From contig JAKDMK010000036.1 in assembly GCA_030452365.1 (NCBI GenBank), positions 1 through 11,942 on the forward strand: DNA of 11,942 nucleotides, given 5' to 3'. Below the pieces are notes generated by a model. It did not search any database. It was not told where the DNA came from and worked only from the letters and a program-made list of their open reading frames with translations. The stretch is from Nitrococcus sp. Lineage in GTDB: Bacteria; Pseudomonadota; Gammaproteobacteria; Nitrococcales; Nitrococcaceae. Each line of letters starts with the position of its first letter. The first letter of the stretch is position 1. Below are positions 1-7,077 of the stretch, in pieces. Both the position numbers and the translations under genes were made by a program.

Positions 1-52
1 CCGATTACGCGTGCTCAATACCGTGCTGCGGATCACCCGCAAGAGGGGCTAG
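1..52 (+). CDS. C-terminal end of a SpoT/RelA-like (p)ppGpp synthetase/hydrolase (partial)
   Basis: Reading from base 2, an open frame enters from the left edge and ends at TAG (50-52), giving the tail [16 protein letters not shown]. Seen: 16 basic/hydrophobic residues and a stop 25 bases before ridA. Known: SpoT/RelA proteins end in an ACT domain whose last strand and tail have this pattern (Leu-Arg, Val-Leu-Arg, then Arg-Lys-Arg), and spoT is commonly followed by ridA and recG in gammaproteobacteria. The assignment rests mostly on this synteny, because 16 residues cannot identify a family alone. If correct, the product is the bifunctional alarmone synthase/hydrolase of the stringent response. 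No terminator is visible before ridA, so read-through into ridA-recG is likely. Confidence 0.55.
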   Translation, partial: RLRVLNTVLRITRKRG

Positions 53-77
53 GGGCCCATGGACTGAAAGGAACATC

Positions 78-464
78 ATGAGTCGCGAGATTATTCGTAC
101 CGACAATGCTCCGAGGGCCATCGGCCCCTACTCGCAGGCCGTGCGTGTTGGAGAGACGGTCTATCTGTCAGGCCAGATTGCCTTGGATCCCGGAACTATG
201 GAGCTGGTTACAGGAGGCATCGCGGCGCAGACTCGGCGTGTATTCGATAACCTTCGCGCTGTCTGTGAGGCCGCGGGTGGTGATCTTGCCCGCATCGTCA
301 AACTCACCATTTATCTCACGGACTTGCGTCATTTTGCCCAGGTAAATGAGGTCATGAGCGAGTATTTTCGTGCGCCCTATCCCGCGCGGGCTGCCATTGG
401 GGTTGCCGCCCTGCCAAGGGAGGCCGCCATAGAGATGGAGGCCATTATGAGCCTATCCGGTTAA
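78..464 (+). CDS. ridA: RidA family reactive enamine/imine deaminase
   Basis: A 128-residue cytosolic protein of the RidA (YjgF/YER057c/UK114) family, which hydrolyses reactive 2-aminoacrylate-type enamines and imines released by PLP enzymes and so protects those enzymes. Seen: the N-terminal IGPYSQAV block (about 15-22), [13 protein letters not shown] (28-40), and the C-terminal [12 protein letters not shown] and IEMEAI blocks. Arg104 and Glu119 line up with the substrate-binding Arg and catalytic-site Glu of E. coli RidA (Arg105, Glu120). Length is normal for a family that forms trimers. The ATG is preceded by AAAGGA (67-72) at 5 bases. It lies 20 bases before recG, in the same direction, and is probably co-transcribed with the upstream SpoT-like gene. 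The family call is secure; the exact substrate is inferred. Confidence 0.96.
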   Translation: MSREIIRTDNAPRAIGPYSQAVRVGETVYLSGQIALDPGTMELVTGGIAAQTRRVFDNLRAVCEAAGGDLARIVKLTIYLTDLRHFAQVNEVMSEYFRAPYPARAAIGVAALPREAAIEMEAIMSLSG

Positions 465-484
465 CCGCCGGACCGAGGCAGACG

Positions 485-2578
485 ATGAGCGCCGCAGCAG
501 GCGCGCCCGAGCTTCCCTTCGCCGGCTGGGAGGGGATAGACGCGCGGCGAGCCGCGCGGTTGGCAAAACTGGGCATTCGAAAGATCGAGGATCTGCTGTT
601 TCACCTGCCTCTGCGTTATGAGGATCGATCCAGAATCCTTCCCCTGGGGCGCGTACGCCCCGGTCAAAGCGTGCTGGTTACAGGCGTCGTAGAGCTCGCT
701 GAAATGGCCCCTGGCGGGCGTCGCGGGCGGCTGCTGTGTCGGATCAGCGACGGTACGGGCTGCTTGACTCTGCAATTCTTTAATTTCTATCCAAGCCAGC
801 GCAAAAGACTTCATCCCGGTGTGCGGCTGCAGTGCTACGGTGAGGTGCGAGTCGGTGCGGTGGGTCCGCAGATGATCCATCCGCAGTGGCGCGTGCTTGC
901 CCCTGGCGACCCCGTCTGCGCCGAAGAAGGGCTCACGCCGGTCTATCCCGCGACCGAGGGGCTGAATCAGGCTTCCCTGCGCCGTCTGATAGGCGGCGCG
1001 CTCAAGGAGTTAATGGCCGGGCGCGCGGGGGCCGAGCTGTTGCCGCAGCGGTTGCGCGAGGAGCTTGGGCTGCCTACCCTGCTCGAAGCCCTGCGCCTGC
1101 TGCATGCGCCGTCGCCTTTTGCGGCTGTAACCGAGATCATGGCGCGGCGTCATCCCGCGGTGCGTCGGATTGTTCTCGAAGAGCTGCTGGCCCATCGTTT
1201 GAGCCTGCTGCGGCTGCGCAGCCAGCAACTCGCCAAGCCGGCGCCGCGGCTCTTGGGCGCAGGTGAGCTATTGCAGGCCTGCCTTGCCCGCCTACCGTTT
1301 CAACTTACCCCGGCCCAGGTCCGTGTGATGCGAGAGGTGGCAGGCGATATGACGCAGGCCCGCCCCATGCTTCGCTTGGTGCAAGGGGATGTTGGCTGCG
1401 GCAAAACCGTGATTGCCGCGTTGGCCGCGCTTACGGCCGTGGAGGCCGGCTGGCAGGTGGCGTTCATGGCGCCGACCGAGCTGCTTGCGGAGCAGCACTA
1501 TCGCAACTTTCAGCGTTGGTTGACGCCACTCGGAGTGGAGTCGACCTGGTTCACCAGCAGGCTGACCTCTACTAGCCGCGACGAGCATATCAGGCGCCTG
1601 GCGAACGGTGAGATAAGGGTGGCTGTAGGCACTCACGCGCTCTTTCAGGCGCGGGTGGATTTCCCGCGTCTCGGCCTGGCCATTGTCGATGAGCAGCATC
1701 GCTTTGGGGTGCACCAACGGCTTGCCCTCAAGAACAAGAGTGGTGCGCAAGATGTTCAACCACACCAGCTTATAATGACCGCGACTCCTATTCCGCGCAC
1801 TTTGGCCATGACGGCCTATGCCGATCTCGATGTCTCAGTGATCGATGAGCTGCCCCCGGGCCGTAAGCCCATAACCACGGTTGTTATCCCCGACAGCAGG
1901 CGCGGCCAAGTGATCGAGCGCATTCGTCATGCCTGTGCCGAGGGTCGCCAGGCCTATTGGGTGTGCACTCTAGTAGGGGAATCCGAGGCGATCCAGGCGC
2001 AAGCCGCAGAAGTTACTGCAAAGCGGCTGCAGGAGAGCCTGCCGGAGCTGAGCGTGGGCTTGGTGCACGGGCGCATGAAAGGCGCGCAGAAGGAGTTGGT
2101 CATGGCGGGCTTCGAGTCTGGGCAGGTGCAACTGCTGGTCGCGACCACGGTGATCGAGGTCGGTGTCGATGTGCCCAACGCCAGCCTTATGATTATCGAG
2201 AACGCCGAGCGCCTCGGCCTGGCTCAGCTGCATCAGCTGCGCGGGCGCATAGGACGTGGAGAGGCAGCTAGCAGCTGCGTGCTAATGTACCATGGTCGGC
2301 TGAGCCGGAGCGCCAGGGCCCGGCTCGGCATCCTGCGTCAGACCCGGGATGGTTTCCGCATCGCTCAATGCGATCTGGAGCTGCGCGGTCCCGGAGAGCT
2401 GCTCGGTATCCGACAGACCGGCGAGCTGCAGTATCGAGTCGCGGATCTAGCGCGCGATGCCGACTTGCTAGCGGATGTGCAGCGCTGGGCGGCGCTGTTG
2501 CTCCAAGACTACCCGGATCGGGTCGATGCACTGATAGCGCGTTGGATCGGCGAGGGTGAACGCTACGCCCAGGTATGA
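485..2578 (+). CDS. recG: ATP-dependent DNA helicase RecG
   Basis: A 697-residue superfamily 2 helicase that remodels stalled replication forks, Holliday junctions and R-loops; the length is close to E. coli RecG (693). Seen in order: an N-terminal wedge/OB-fold region (about 1-250, with FFNFYPSQ near 98-105 and the VYPATEGLNQ block near 153-162), Walker A GDVGCGKT (301-308), motif Ia APTELLAEQH (329-338), the DEQH Walker B box (402-405) in the characteristic RecG string DEQHRFGVHQRLAL, motif III TATPIPRT (432-439), VHGRMK (527-532), TTVIEVGVDVP (554-564) and QLRGRIGRG (584-592). The Walker A carries Cys where E. coli has Ser, which should not affect function. Start ATG 485 has GAGG at 475-478, six bases away, and is 20 bases after ridA. 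No domain is missing. Confidence 0.98.
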   Translation: MSAAAGAPELPFAGWEGIDARRAARLAKLGIRKIEDLLFHLPLRYEDRSRILPLGRVRPGQSVLVTGVVELAEMAPGGRRGRLLCRISDGTGCLTLQFFNFYPSQRKRLHPGVRLQCYGEVRVGAVGPQMIHPQWRVLAPGDPVCAEEGLTPVYPATEGLNQASLRRLIGGALKELMAGRAGAELLPQRLREELGLPTLLEALRLLHAPSPFAAVTEIMARRHPAVRRIVLEELLAHRLSLLRLRSQQLAKPAPRLLGAGELLQACLARLPFQLTPAQVRVMREVAGDMTQARPMLRLVQGDVGCGKTVIAALAALTAVEAGWQVAFMAPTELLAEQHYRNFQRWLTPLGVESTWFTSRLTSTSRDEHIRRLANGEIRVAVGTHALFQARVDFPRLGLAIVDEQHRFGVHQRLALKNKSGAQDVQPHQLIMTATPIPRTLAMTAYADLDVSVIDELPPGRKPITTVVIPDSRRGQVIERIRHACAEGRQAYWVCTLVGESEAIQAQAAEVTAKRLQESLPELSVGLVHGRMKGAQKELVMAGFESGQVQLLVATTVIEVGVDVPNASLMIIENAERLGLAQLHQLRGRIGRGEAASSCVLMYHGRLSRSARARLGILRQTRDGFRIAQCDLELRGPGELLGIRQTGELQYRVADLARDADLLADVQRWAALLLQDYPDRVDALIARWIGEGERYAQV

Positions 2579-2609
2579 GCTTGTCACCGAACTTAAGAGT
2601 CAAGGGGGG

Positions 2610-2636
2610 ATGATGACGAATCGGGATACTCTGTGA
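2610..2636 (+). CDS. Possible 8-codon leader peptide overlapping the ubiC start
   Basis: Two tandem ATGs (2610 and 2613) lie just after a purine-rich AAGGGGGG stretch (2602-2609), the best Shine-Dalgarno-like sequence in the recG-ubiC gap. The frame reads MMTNRDTL and stops at TGA 2634-2636, which overlaps the ubiC GTG start (2633-2635) as GTGA. This is the geometry of translational coupling: ribosomes ending on the mini-ORF could restart on the GTG, which itself has only a weak GGGA upstream. Nothing is known of the peptide and it may have no function of its own; the arrangement could also be chance. Confidence 0.35.
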   Translation: MMTNRDTL

Positions 2637-3220
2637 GTGCAGGTGCCAGCAGCTGGCGGCCGCGGCGGTTACCGCTGCAGCGTCTAGCCCCGCCGTTGCT
2701 GCGCCCGTGGCTGGATGAGCCGGGTTCTTTGACGCGGCGCATGCGCCGCAGCTGCCCTGGATGCTTCCATGTGGAAGTTTTGTGCCAACAGTGGGGTCAA
2801 CCGTTTTTGGACGAAGCGCGCCGTCTCGGTCTGCGCCATGGGCGTTGGGTTTGGCTGCGCGAGGTTTTTTTGTGCTGTGGTAACAGCCCTTGGATTTATG
2901 CCCGCAGTGCGATCCCCCGCCAGGCCCTACAGGGGCGCCTGCGCGTCCTGCAGCAACTGGGCCGGCAACCGCTTGGCCGCGTTCTGTTCGGGCGCTACCC
3001 GGTCAGTCGCGGCGACATTGAGATCGCGCGCCTGGGGGTACGCGACGAGCTGTATTGTCAGCTCACGCGCAGGACCACGGCCGCGCCGGGCTGCTGGGCC
3101 AGGCGTTCCGTTTTTCATATCGGCGGGTACTCGCTGCTGGTGACCGAGGTATTTTTGCCTGAGCTGGTGGCCTGGGCTGCCAATGCTTCGGCAAATACCA
3201 GCCCGCGTAGCTCGGGGTGA
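2633..3220 (+). CDS. ubiC: Chorismate--pyruvate lyase (UbiC)
   Basis: Cleaves chorismate to 4-hydroxybenzoate and pyruvate, the first committed step of ubiquinone synthesis, in the cytosol. Seen: GSLTRRMRR (31-39), the WLREVFLC block (74-81) with Arg76 matching the product-binding Arg of E. coli Ubi[12 protein letters not shown] (109-119) and the closing LVTEVFLP (169-176) whose Glu172 matches E. coli Glu155. At 195 residues it is about 30 longer than E. coli UbiC (165), with extra N- and C-terminal residues. GTG 2633 is the only start possible for the full domain, since an in-frame TAA lies at 2594. Odd: a cysteine-rich content (7 Cys, including a C-P-G-C at 41-44 and a Cys pair at 81-82). 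The last 38 bases overlap an open extension of the ubiA frame, and ubiA starts 46 bases after the stop. Confidence 0.93.
   Translation: MSAGASSWRPRRLPLQRLAPPLLRPWLDEPGSLTRRMRRSCPGCFHVEVLCQQWGQPFLDEARRLGLRHGRWVWLREVFLCCGNSPWIYARSAIPRQALQGRLRVLQQLGRQPLGRVLFGRYPVSRGDIEIARLGVRDELYCQLTRRTTAAPGCWARRSVFHIGGYSLLVTEVFLPELVAWAANASANTSPRSSG
2734..2749. repeat. Perfect 16-bp palindrome inside ubiC
   Basis: GCGGCGCATGCGCCGC equals its own reverse complement. It encodes Thr-Arg-Arg-Met-Arg-Arg-Ser in ubiC, in a stretch where the family usually has a similar basic sequence, so the palindrome may just reflect Arg codon use. In RNA it could fold as a 6-bp stem with a CATG loop. No function is claimed. Confidence 0.6.
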
Positions 3221-3266
3221 CGAAGGAACCCCAACACCTCCGGAGATACGCAACGGATTTATCCTA

Positions 3267-4145
3267 ATGGCGCAGATCGCAAGCATGATCCTGGACCGTG
3301 CCGCTCAGTATGCCCGTTTGGTCCGGCTAGATCGTCCCATCGGCAATTTTCTGCTGCTCTGGCCCATGCTGTGGTCCTTGTGGATAGCGGCCAGCGGGCC
3401 GCCCGATCCCCAGGTACTGATCGTTTTCCTGCTCGGTGCGCTGGTGATGCGCGCGGCGGGTTGCGTGATTAATGACTACGCGGACCGTCACTTCGACGCT
3501 TGGGTCAAGCGCACGCGTGATCGCCCCATGGCCGTTGGCGCGGTTTCGGTGCAGGAGGCGCTGCCGATTTTTATCTTACTGTGCCTGGCTGCATTTGGCC
3601 TTGTGCTGCTGATGAATCGGCTGACGATCTACTTGTCGGTCGTGGCTGTGCTGCTAGCGGCCAGTTATCCGTTCATGAAGCGCCATACCCACCTGCCGCA
3701 GGTCTACCTCGGCGTTGCCTTTGGCTGGGCCGTTCCCATGGCTTTCGCGGCGCAGACCGGGGCCGTGCCCGCTATCGGTTGGCTGCTTTTCCTGACGGCC
3801 GTGATTTGGGCGAGCATCTACGATACCGAATACGCCATGGTCGATCGTGATGATGATCTGAGAATCGGCATCAAGTCCACGGCGGTTCTACTGGGCGAGC
3901 ACGATCGTGCCGCGATCGCTCTGCTACAGCTTCTGATGACCACAATGCTCGTATGGATCGGTGTCGTGGCTCAGCTTGGAGCGGTATTTTGGCTCGCGTT
4001 GGCAGTGGCCACACTGCTCTTTGGCTACCAGCAGTACCTGATCCGTGAACGTCGCCGCGAGCAATGCTTGCACGCCTTTGTCAATAACAACCTGTACGGT
4101 GGCGTGATCTTTGCCGGCATCGTCCTGCATTACCTGTCGAGCTGA
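3267..4145 (+). CDS. ubiA: 4-hydroxybenzoate octaprenyltransferase (UbiA)
   Basis: An integral inner-membrane prenyltransferase that attaches the polyprenyl tail to the 4-hydroxybenzoate made by UbiC. From ATG 3267 it has 292 residues, against 290 in E. coli. Seen: the first Mg-diphosphate motif NDYADRHFD (69-77), VKRTRDRP (80-87), [13 protein letters not shown] (134-146), the second Asp-rich motif [12 protein letters not shown] (186-197), IGIKSTA and a C-terminal FVNNNLYGG; eight or nine hydrophobic segments lie between. The frame is open upstream to 3183, inside ubiC, but those 28 codons are polar and Pro-rich and match nothing in the family, while [18 protein letters not shown] aligns with the E. 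coli N-terminus. No strong ribosome site precedes 3267, so translation may depend on coupling to ubiC. Its 3' end overlaps comF by 16 bases. Confidence 0.97.
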   Translation: MAQIASMILDRAAQYARLVRLDRPIGNFLLLWPMLWSLWIAASGPPDPQVLIVFLLGALVMRAAGCVINDYADRHFDAWVKRTRDRPMAVGAVSVQEALPIFILLCLAAFGLVLLMNRLTIYLSVVAVLLAASYPFMKRHTHLPQVYLGVAFGWAVPMAFAAQTGAVPAIGWLLFLTAVIWASIYDTEYAMVDRDDDLRIGIKSTAVLLGEHDRAAIALLQLLMTTMLVWIGVVAQLGAVFWLALAVATLLFGYQQYLIRERRREQCLHAFVNNNLYGGVIFAGIVLHYLSS

Positions 4146-4870
4146 TGGGTGCGTGCCGCTACCCAGATTTCGACCCGCTCGGCACCGGCGCGTCGTAGCA
4201 CTCGCGCGAGCTCGGTTGCGGTCGCGCCAGTGGTCAAGACATCATCGACCACGGCCACGTGCGCCGGCATGCGGCGCGCAGTAACCTGGAAGGCCCCAAG
4301 CATGTTATTGCGTCGTGCACGCCCACCCAAGCGGCTTTGGGCGGCCGTCTCCCGGCTGCGGCGAACCAACTGCGGGGCCAGCGGCACGCCCAAACGGCGG
4401 GCGAGTTCGAGTGCCTGATTAAAGCCCCGTTGCGATAAGCCTCGAGGATGCAGGGGAACGGGTATTACCACATCGGGTACCGCTACCTGGCGCCGGGACA
4501 GGTAATCGGCCAGCAGATCGCCGAGCAGCCGGGCAGCGGCAAGGTCAGCCCCGTACTTCAAGGCCTTGATCAATCCATCGACCGGGTGGCTATAGCGAAA
4601 CGGCGCGCGAACTCGTTGAAAAGGCGGCGGACGGCGCAGGCAACTGCCGCAAAGCCGCTCCTCGCCCGCATTGACCAGCGGCAGCGCGCACTGCCGGCAA
4701 TGGCTGTGCAGCCAAGGCAGCTCCGCGGCGCAATTCCGGCATAGCTCAAGGCCAGCGCTTGCCGGCGACGCACAAAGGCGGCAGCGCATGGGGTAGAGCG
4801 CGGTGTGCGCACGATCTAGCCAGCGGTAAACCCACGGCCGGGTGCGCCGGTTGACAGATAACGCCGTCAC
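4130..4870 (-). CDS. comF: ComF family phosphoribosyltransferase-like protein
   Basis: A 246-residue ComF/GntX-like protein. The family is linked to DNA uptake or use of taken-up DNA in competent bacteria; the biochemical reaction is not established, and in non-competent species the role is unknown. Seen: an N-terminal zinc-ribbon region with four CxxC pairs (Cys30/33, 44/47, 58/61, 74/77), the ALKYGAD block (103-109), [21 protein letters not shown] (133-152) with the family RGFNQ, and the type I phosphoribosyltransferase PRPP loop [11 protein letters not shown] (207-217). The start is GTG at 4870; the only nearby ATG (codon 28) would leave almost nothing before the first Cys pair. It is read opposite to ubiA and bioB, overlaps the ubiA end by 16 bases, and its 5' end holds the -35 of the bioB promoter. 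E. coli has the relative gntX near bioH. Confidence 0.92.
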   Translation of the reverse strand: MTALSVNRRTRPWVYRWLDRAHTALYPMRCRLCASPASAGLELCRNCAAELPWLHSHCRQCALPLVNAGEERLCGSCLRRPPPFQRVRAPFRYSHPVDGLIKALKYGADLAAARLLGDLLADYLSRRQVAVPDVVIPVPLHPRGLSQRGFNQALELARRLGVPLAPQLVRRSRETAAQSRLGGRARRNNMLGAFQVTARRMPAHVAVVDDVLTTGATATELARVLRRAGAERVEIWVAARTHQLDR

Positions 4871-4878
4871 GCTACTAT
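4851..4878 (+). promoter_or_regulatory. Sigma70-type promoter for bioBC
   Basis: TTGACA (4851-4856), a 16-base spacer and TACTAT (4873-4878): a perfect -35 and a 4/6 -10. Transcription would start near 4885 and give a leader of about 73 bases before the bioB ATG. The -35 lies within the first codons of the divergent comF gene, so the two 5' regions overlap. No BirA-like operator (the TTGTAAACC/GGTTTACAA arms known in enterics) is visible. Confidence 0.72.
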
Positions 4879-4957
4879 CGCCTGCACGGGATCCCTGGTT
4901 TCAAGCCCGGGAGAATACCTTGGAAGAATACATCCATTGCGGCGGAGAACCGAGCCC

Positions 4958-5986
4958 ATGGACTCGATCGAGGGCGCAGACATTCGCCACGACTGGCAAC
5001 AAGGCGAGATTGAGGGACTGCTTGGGCGGTCGTTCAGCGACTTGATGTTTCATGCCCAGCTAATCCACCGGCGCTACTTCGACCCGAATGAGATTCAGGT
5101 CTGTACGCTACAGAGCGTTAAGACCGGCGGCTGCCCAGAGGACTGCAAATATTGTCCACAGAGCATCCGCCACGATAGCGGTGTGGCGGCGCAAGCGCTG
5201 ATGAGTGTCGAGGCGGTGCTCGCCGCGGCGCGGCGGGCGCGGGCGGCCGGGGCAACCCGATTCTGCATGGGGGCAGCCTGGAGGCGCCCGAAAGAGCGGG
5301 ATCTGCTGCGCGTCATCGAAATGGTGCAGGCGGTCAAAGCCCTGGGTCTGCAGACCTGCGCCACCCTAGGCATGCTCACGGCAGAGCAGGCACGGCGCCT
5401 GCGAACCGCGGGGCTCGACTACTACAATCACAATATCGACACCTCGCCCGAATTTTACCCGCAGCTCATCACTACGCGGACCTACCGCGATCGCCTCGAG
5501 ACCCTGGCGCACGTACGCGCGGCGGGTATCAACGTGTGTTGCGGCGGGATCATAGGCATGGGCGAGAGCTTGGCCGATCGCGCGGGTATGTTGCTTACGT
5601 TGGCCAACCTCCCGCAGCATCCGCAGAGTGTGCCCATCAATCAGCTCATCCAGGTTCCGGGTACGCCGCTGCACGGGGCGCGCGCGGTGGACCCGATCGA
5701 GGTCGTTCGCATGATCGCGGCGAGCCGCATCGTCATGCCGAGGTCATGGATTCGGCTTTCCGCCGGGCGCTGCGAAATGAGCGACGAGACGCAGGCTCTT
5801 TGTTTCCTGGCTGGCGCCAATAGCATTTTCTACGGTGAGCGCTTGCTCACCACCGCTAACCCCGACGAGGAACACGATCGGGTACTGTTTCGCAAGCTCG
5901 GCTTGCGCTTCCAGGCGCAGGCGCAGGCGCAGGGTGACGCTCGAGTGAGTGGAGCTGCCGGCGATGGCGCCACGAGGTCGACCTGA
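4958..5986 (+). CDS. bioB: Biotin synthase (BioB)
   Basis: The radical SAM enzyme that inserts sulfur into dethiobiotin, the last step of biotin synthesis, in the cytosol. From ATG 4958 it has 342 residues, close to E. coli BioB (346). Seen: [11 protein letters not shown], with the [4Fe-4S] cysteines at 59, 63 and 66; [10 protein letters not shown] (about 96-105); [16 protein letters not shown] (about 152-167); [35 protein letters not shown]; and [16 protein letters not shown] before the C-terminus. The cluster ligands and the central Cys, Asn and Arg blocks that hold substrate and the auxiliary [2Fe-2S] centre all look intact. An in-frame TTG at 4937 would add seven residues; ATG is preferred, with GGAG (4944-4947) 10 bases upstream. 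The tail has a QAQAQAQ run. The stop overlaps the bioC start as TGATG. Confidence 0.97.
   Translation: MDSIEGADIRHDWQQGEIEGLLGRSFSDLMFHAQLIHRRYFDPNEIQVCTLQSVKTGGCPEDCKYCPQSIRHDSGVAAQALMSVEAVLAAARRARAAGATRFCMGAAWRRPKERDLLRVIEMVQAVKALGLQTCATLGMLTAEQARRLRTAGLDYYNHNIDTSPEFYPQLITTRTYRDRLETLAHVRAAGINVCCGGIIGMGESLADRAGMLLTLANLPQHPQSVPINQLIQVPGTPLHGARAVDPIEVVRMIAASRIVMPRSWIRLSAGRCEMSDETQALCFLAGANSIFYGERLLTTANPDEEHDRVLFRKLGLRFQAQAQAQGDARVSGAAGDGATRST
5912..5933 (+). repeat. Hexanucleotide CAGGCG tandem repeat in the bioB tail
   Basis: Three exact CAGGCG copies (5912-5929) plus a partial fourth encode an alternating Gln-Ala run just after the conserved FRKLGL block of BioB, in a region where the family is variable. 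The repeat is in-frame and a multiple of three, so copy changes would only lengthen or shorten a disordered tail. Confidence 0.7.
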
Positions 5987-6876
5987 TGCAACCCGAGCGC
6001 GAGCGCTTGGACAAGCGGCTGCTACGGCGCTCCTTCAATGCCGCGGCGCAGAGCTACGATGCGACGGCTATCCTGCAGCAGGAAGTGGGAGAGCGCCTGC
6101 TCGAGCGTCTCGATCTGATCCGGCTGCGGCCAAAGTGGATCCTCGATATCGGCGCTGGGACCGGGGCTACGACGCGCCGGCTGATGCGGCGCTATCCACG
6201 GGCGCGCTTTGTCGCGCTCGATCTCGCCCCCGCTATGCTGCGCAAGGCCCGCCGCCGTGCGCCCCTGCTGCAGCGGTTGCGCTGTGCCTGTGGCGATGCC
6301 GAGTCACTGCCCTTCAATGCCGCGAGCTTCGATCTCGTATTCTCCAATCTCGCCTTCCAATGGGTCAACGATCTCGACTGTGTCTTGCGTGAAGTTCAGC
6401 GGGTTCTGCGCCCGGAAGGTTTGCTGCTTTTCTCAAGCTTTGGCCCCGATACCTTGCAAGAGCTGCGTCATGCCTGGGCGCAAGTCGATGGTTATGTGCA
6501 CGTAAACGCCTTTGTCGACATGCATGATGCCGGTGATGCGCTGGTTCGGGCGCGGCTCGCCGATCCGGTCCTGGAGATGGAGCATTTCACCTTGACCTAT
6601 CGCCAGGTACGCGACCTGATGCACGAGCTCAAGACGCTTGGGGCCCACAACGTCGCCAGCGGCCGCAACACGGGACTGACCGGGCGGCGGCGCTGGTCCG
6701 CCATGGAAGCTGCTTATGAACGTCTGCGCAGCGTCGAGGGACGTTTGCCCGCGACGTTTGAGGTGACCTATGGTCATGCGTGGGGTACGGCGCCGGCGCG
6801 CCAGAGCGTGGATCGCTCGGGCGCGGTCCACGTCCCGCTCGCGCAGCTCGGGATGCGTCGGTTTGGCGCGCGCTGA
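5986..6876 (+). CDS. bioC: Malonyl-ACP O-methyltransferase (BioC)
   Basis: SAM-dependent methyltransferase that methylates the free carboxyl of malonyl-ACP so that fatty acid synthesis can build the pimeloyl moiety of biotin. Seen: the N-terminal RRSFNAAAQSYD block (14-25), SAM-binding motif I ILDIGAGTG (52-60), ALDLAPAML (77-85), GDAESLPF (103-110), NLAFQWVNDL (121-130), and the BioC-specific C-terminal half with SSFGPDTLQEL (150-160), VNAFVDMHDAGDALVRA (173-189) and LMHELKTLGAHN (211-222). At 296 residues it is longer than E. coli BioC (251), with an extended C-terminus. Start ATG 5986 overlaps the bioB stop by one base, with GAGG 8 bases upstream, so it is translationally coupled. It sits directly after bioB; in enteric operons bioF lies between them. 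Confidence 0.94.
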   Translation: MQPERERLDKRLLRRSFNAAAQSYDATAILQQEVGERLLERLDLIRLRPKWILDIGAGTGATTRRLMRRYPRARFVALDLAPAMLRKARRRAPLLQRLRCACGDAESLPFNAASFDLVFSNLAFQWVNDLDCVLREVQRVLRPEGLLLFSSFGPDTLQELRHAWAQVDGYVHVNAFVDMHDAGDALVRARLADPVLEMEHFTLTYRQVRDLMHELKTLGAHNVASGRNTGLTGRRRWSAMEAAYERLRSVEGRLPATFEVTYGHAWGTAPARQSVDRSGAVHVPLAQLGMRRFGAR

Positions 6877-6881
6877 CGGCT

Positions 6882-6934
6882 ATTAGGGCTGTTGCCATTT
6901 ACCACGGTCGTAGTGAATGTCAACGGGCCCTAAT
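6882..6934. repeat. Long imperfect palindrome between bioC and the oxidase operon promoter
   Basis: Arms of about 24 bases flank a GGTC loop. ATTAGGGC (6882-6889) pairs with GCCCTAAT (6927-6934), then GTTG with CAAC, then CATTTACCAC with GTAGTGAATG (one wobble, one mismatch). It starts six bases after the bioC stop, so it may act as a 3' hairpin or terminator, although no T-run follows. The arms also resemble a pair of insertion-sequence ends, with the inner 45 bp (GGGCTGTTG ... CAACGGGCCC) flanked by TA on both sides; this could be a remnant or a very small palindromic element. The structure is certain, its meaning is not. Confidence 0.65.
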
Positions 6935-6950
6935 CTGCCTATGCGGGGCT

Positions 6951-6979
6951 TTGACAAGCACAAGCGATCCCGCTAAGGT
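6951..6979 (+). promoter_or_regulatory. Sigma70-type promoter for the DUF2244-cta operon
   Basis: TTGACA (6951-6956), a 17-base spacer and TAAGGT (6974-6979): a perfect -35 at ideal spacing, with the first, second and last -10 bases conserved. The start of transcription would be near 6986, leaving a leader of about 92 bases before the DUF2244 ATG. It is the best candidate to drive the whole oxidase cluster. Confidence 0.72.
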
Positions 6980-6991
6980 TGTTTTTAAGTT

Positions 6992-7068
6992 GCGGGGTTA
7001 CTAAAATTCCCTGCAATGCTAAGTAACCGCGTGCAGCTAAAACAGGTGCTAACCGCCTCCCGCGGAGG
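6992..7068 (+). promoter_or_regulatory. Structured leader with a hairpin over the ribosome binding site
   Basis: Two hairpins follow the predicted transcription start. The first pairs GGTTACT (6996-7002) with AGTAACC (7022-7028), with a 19-base loop. The second pairs CCTCC (7056-7060) with GGAGG (7064-7068) across a CGC loop; this GGAGG is the consensus Shine-Dalgarno sequence 9 bases before the DUF2244 ATG. A second purine site, GGAG at 7070-7073, stays outside the stem. The arrangement could limit translation of DUF2244; no known riboswitch or attenuator class is recognised. Confidence 0.45.
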
Positions 7069-7077
7069 TGGAGAGTC

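Noticed and set aside
461..880. 139-codon open frame on the minus strand under recG
   Set aside because: Lies wholly over the conserved N-terminal coding region of recG, shows no recognisable motif and has no ribosome site; antisense shadow of a GC-rich gene.
3183..3266. Upstream ATG extension of ubiA overlapping ubiC
   Set aside because: The 28 extra residues are polar and Pro-rich with no family match, and the shorter form has the normal UbiA length and N-terminus.
4871..4936. Divergent promoter for comF on the minus strand (TTGAAA with GATAGT)
   Set aside because: The spacer is 19 bases and the -10 would lie only a few bases from the GTG, leaving almost no leader; not convincing.
5912..5933. 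Phase-variable repeat in bioB
   Set aside because: The unit is six bases, so copy changes keep the frame and cannot switch the gene off.
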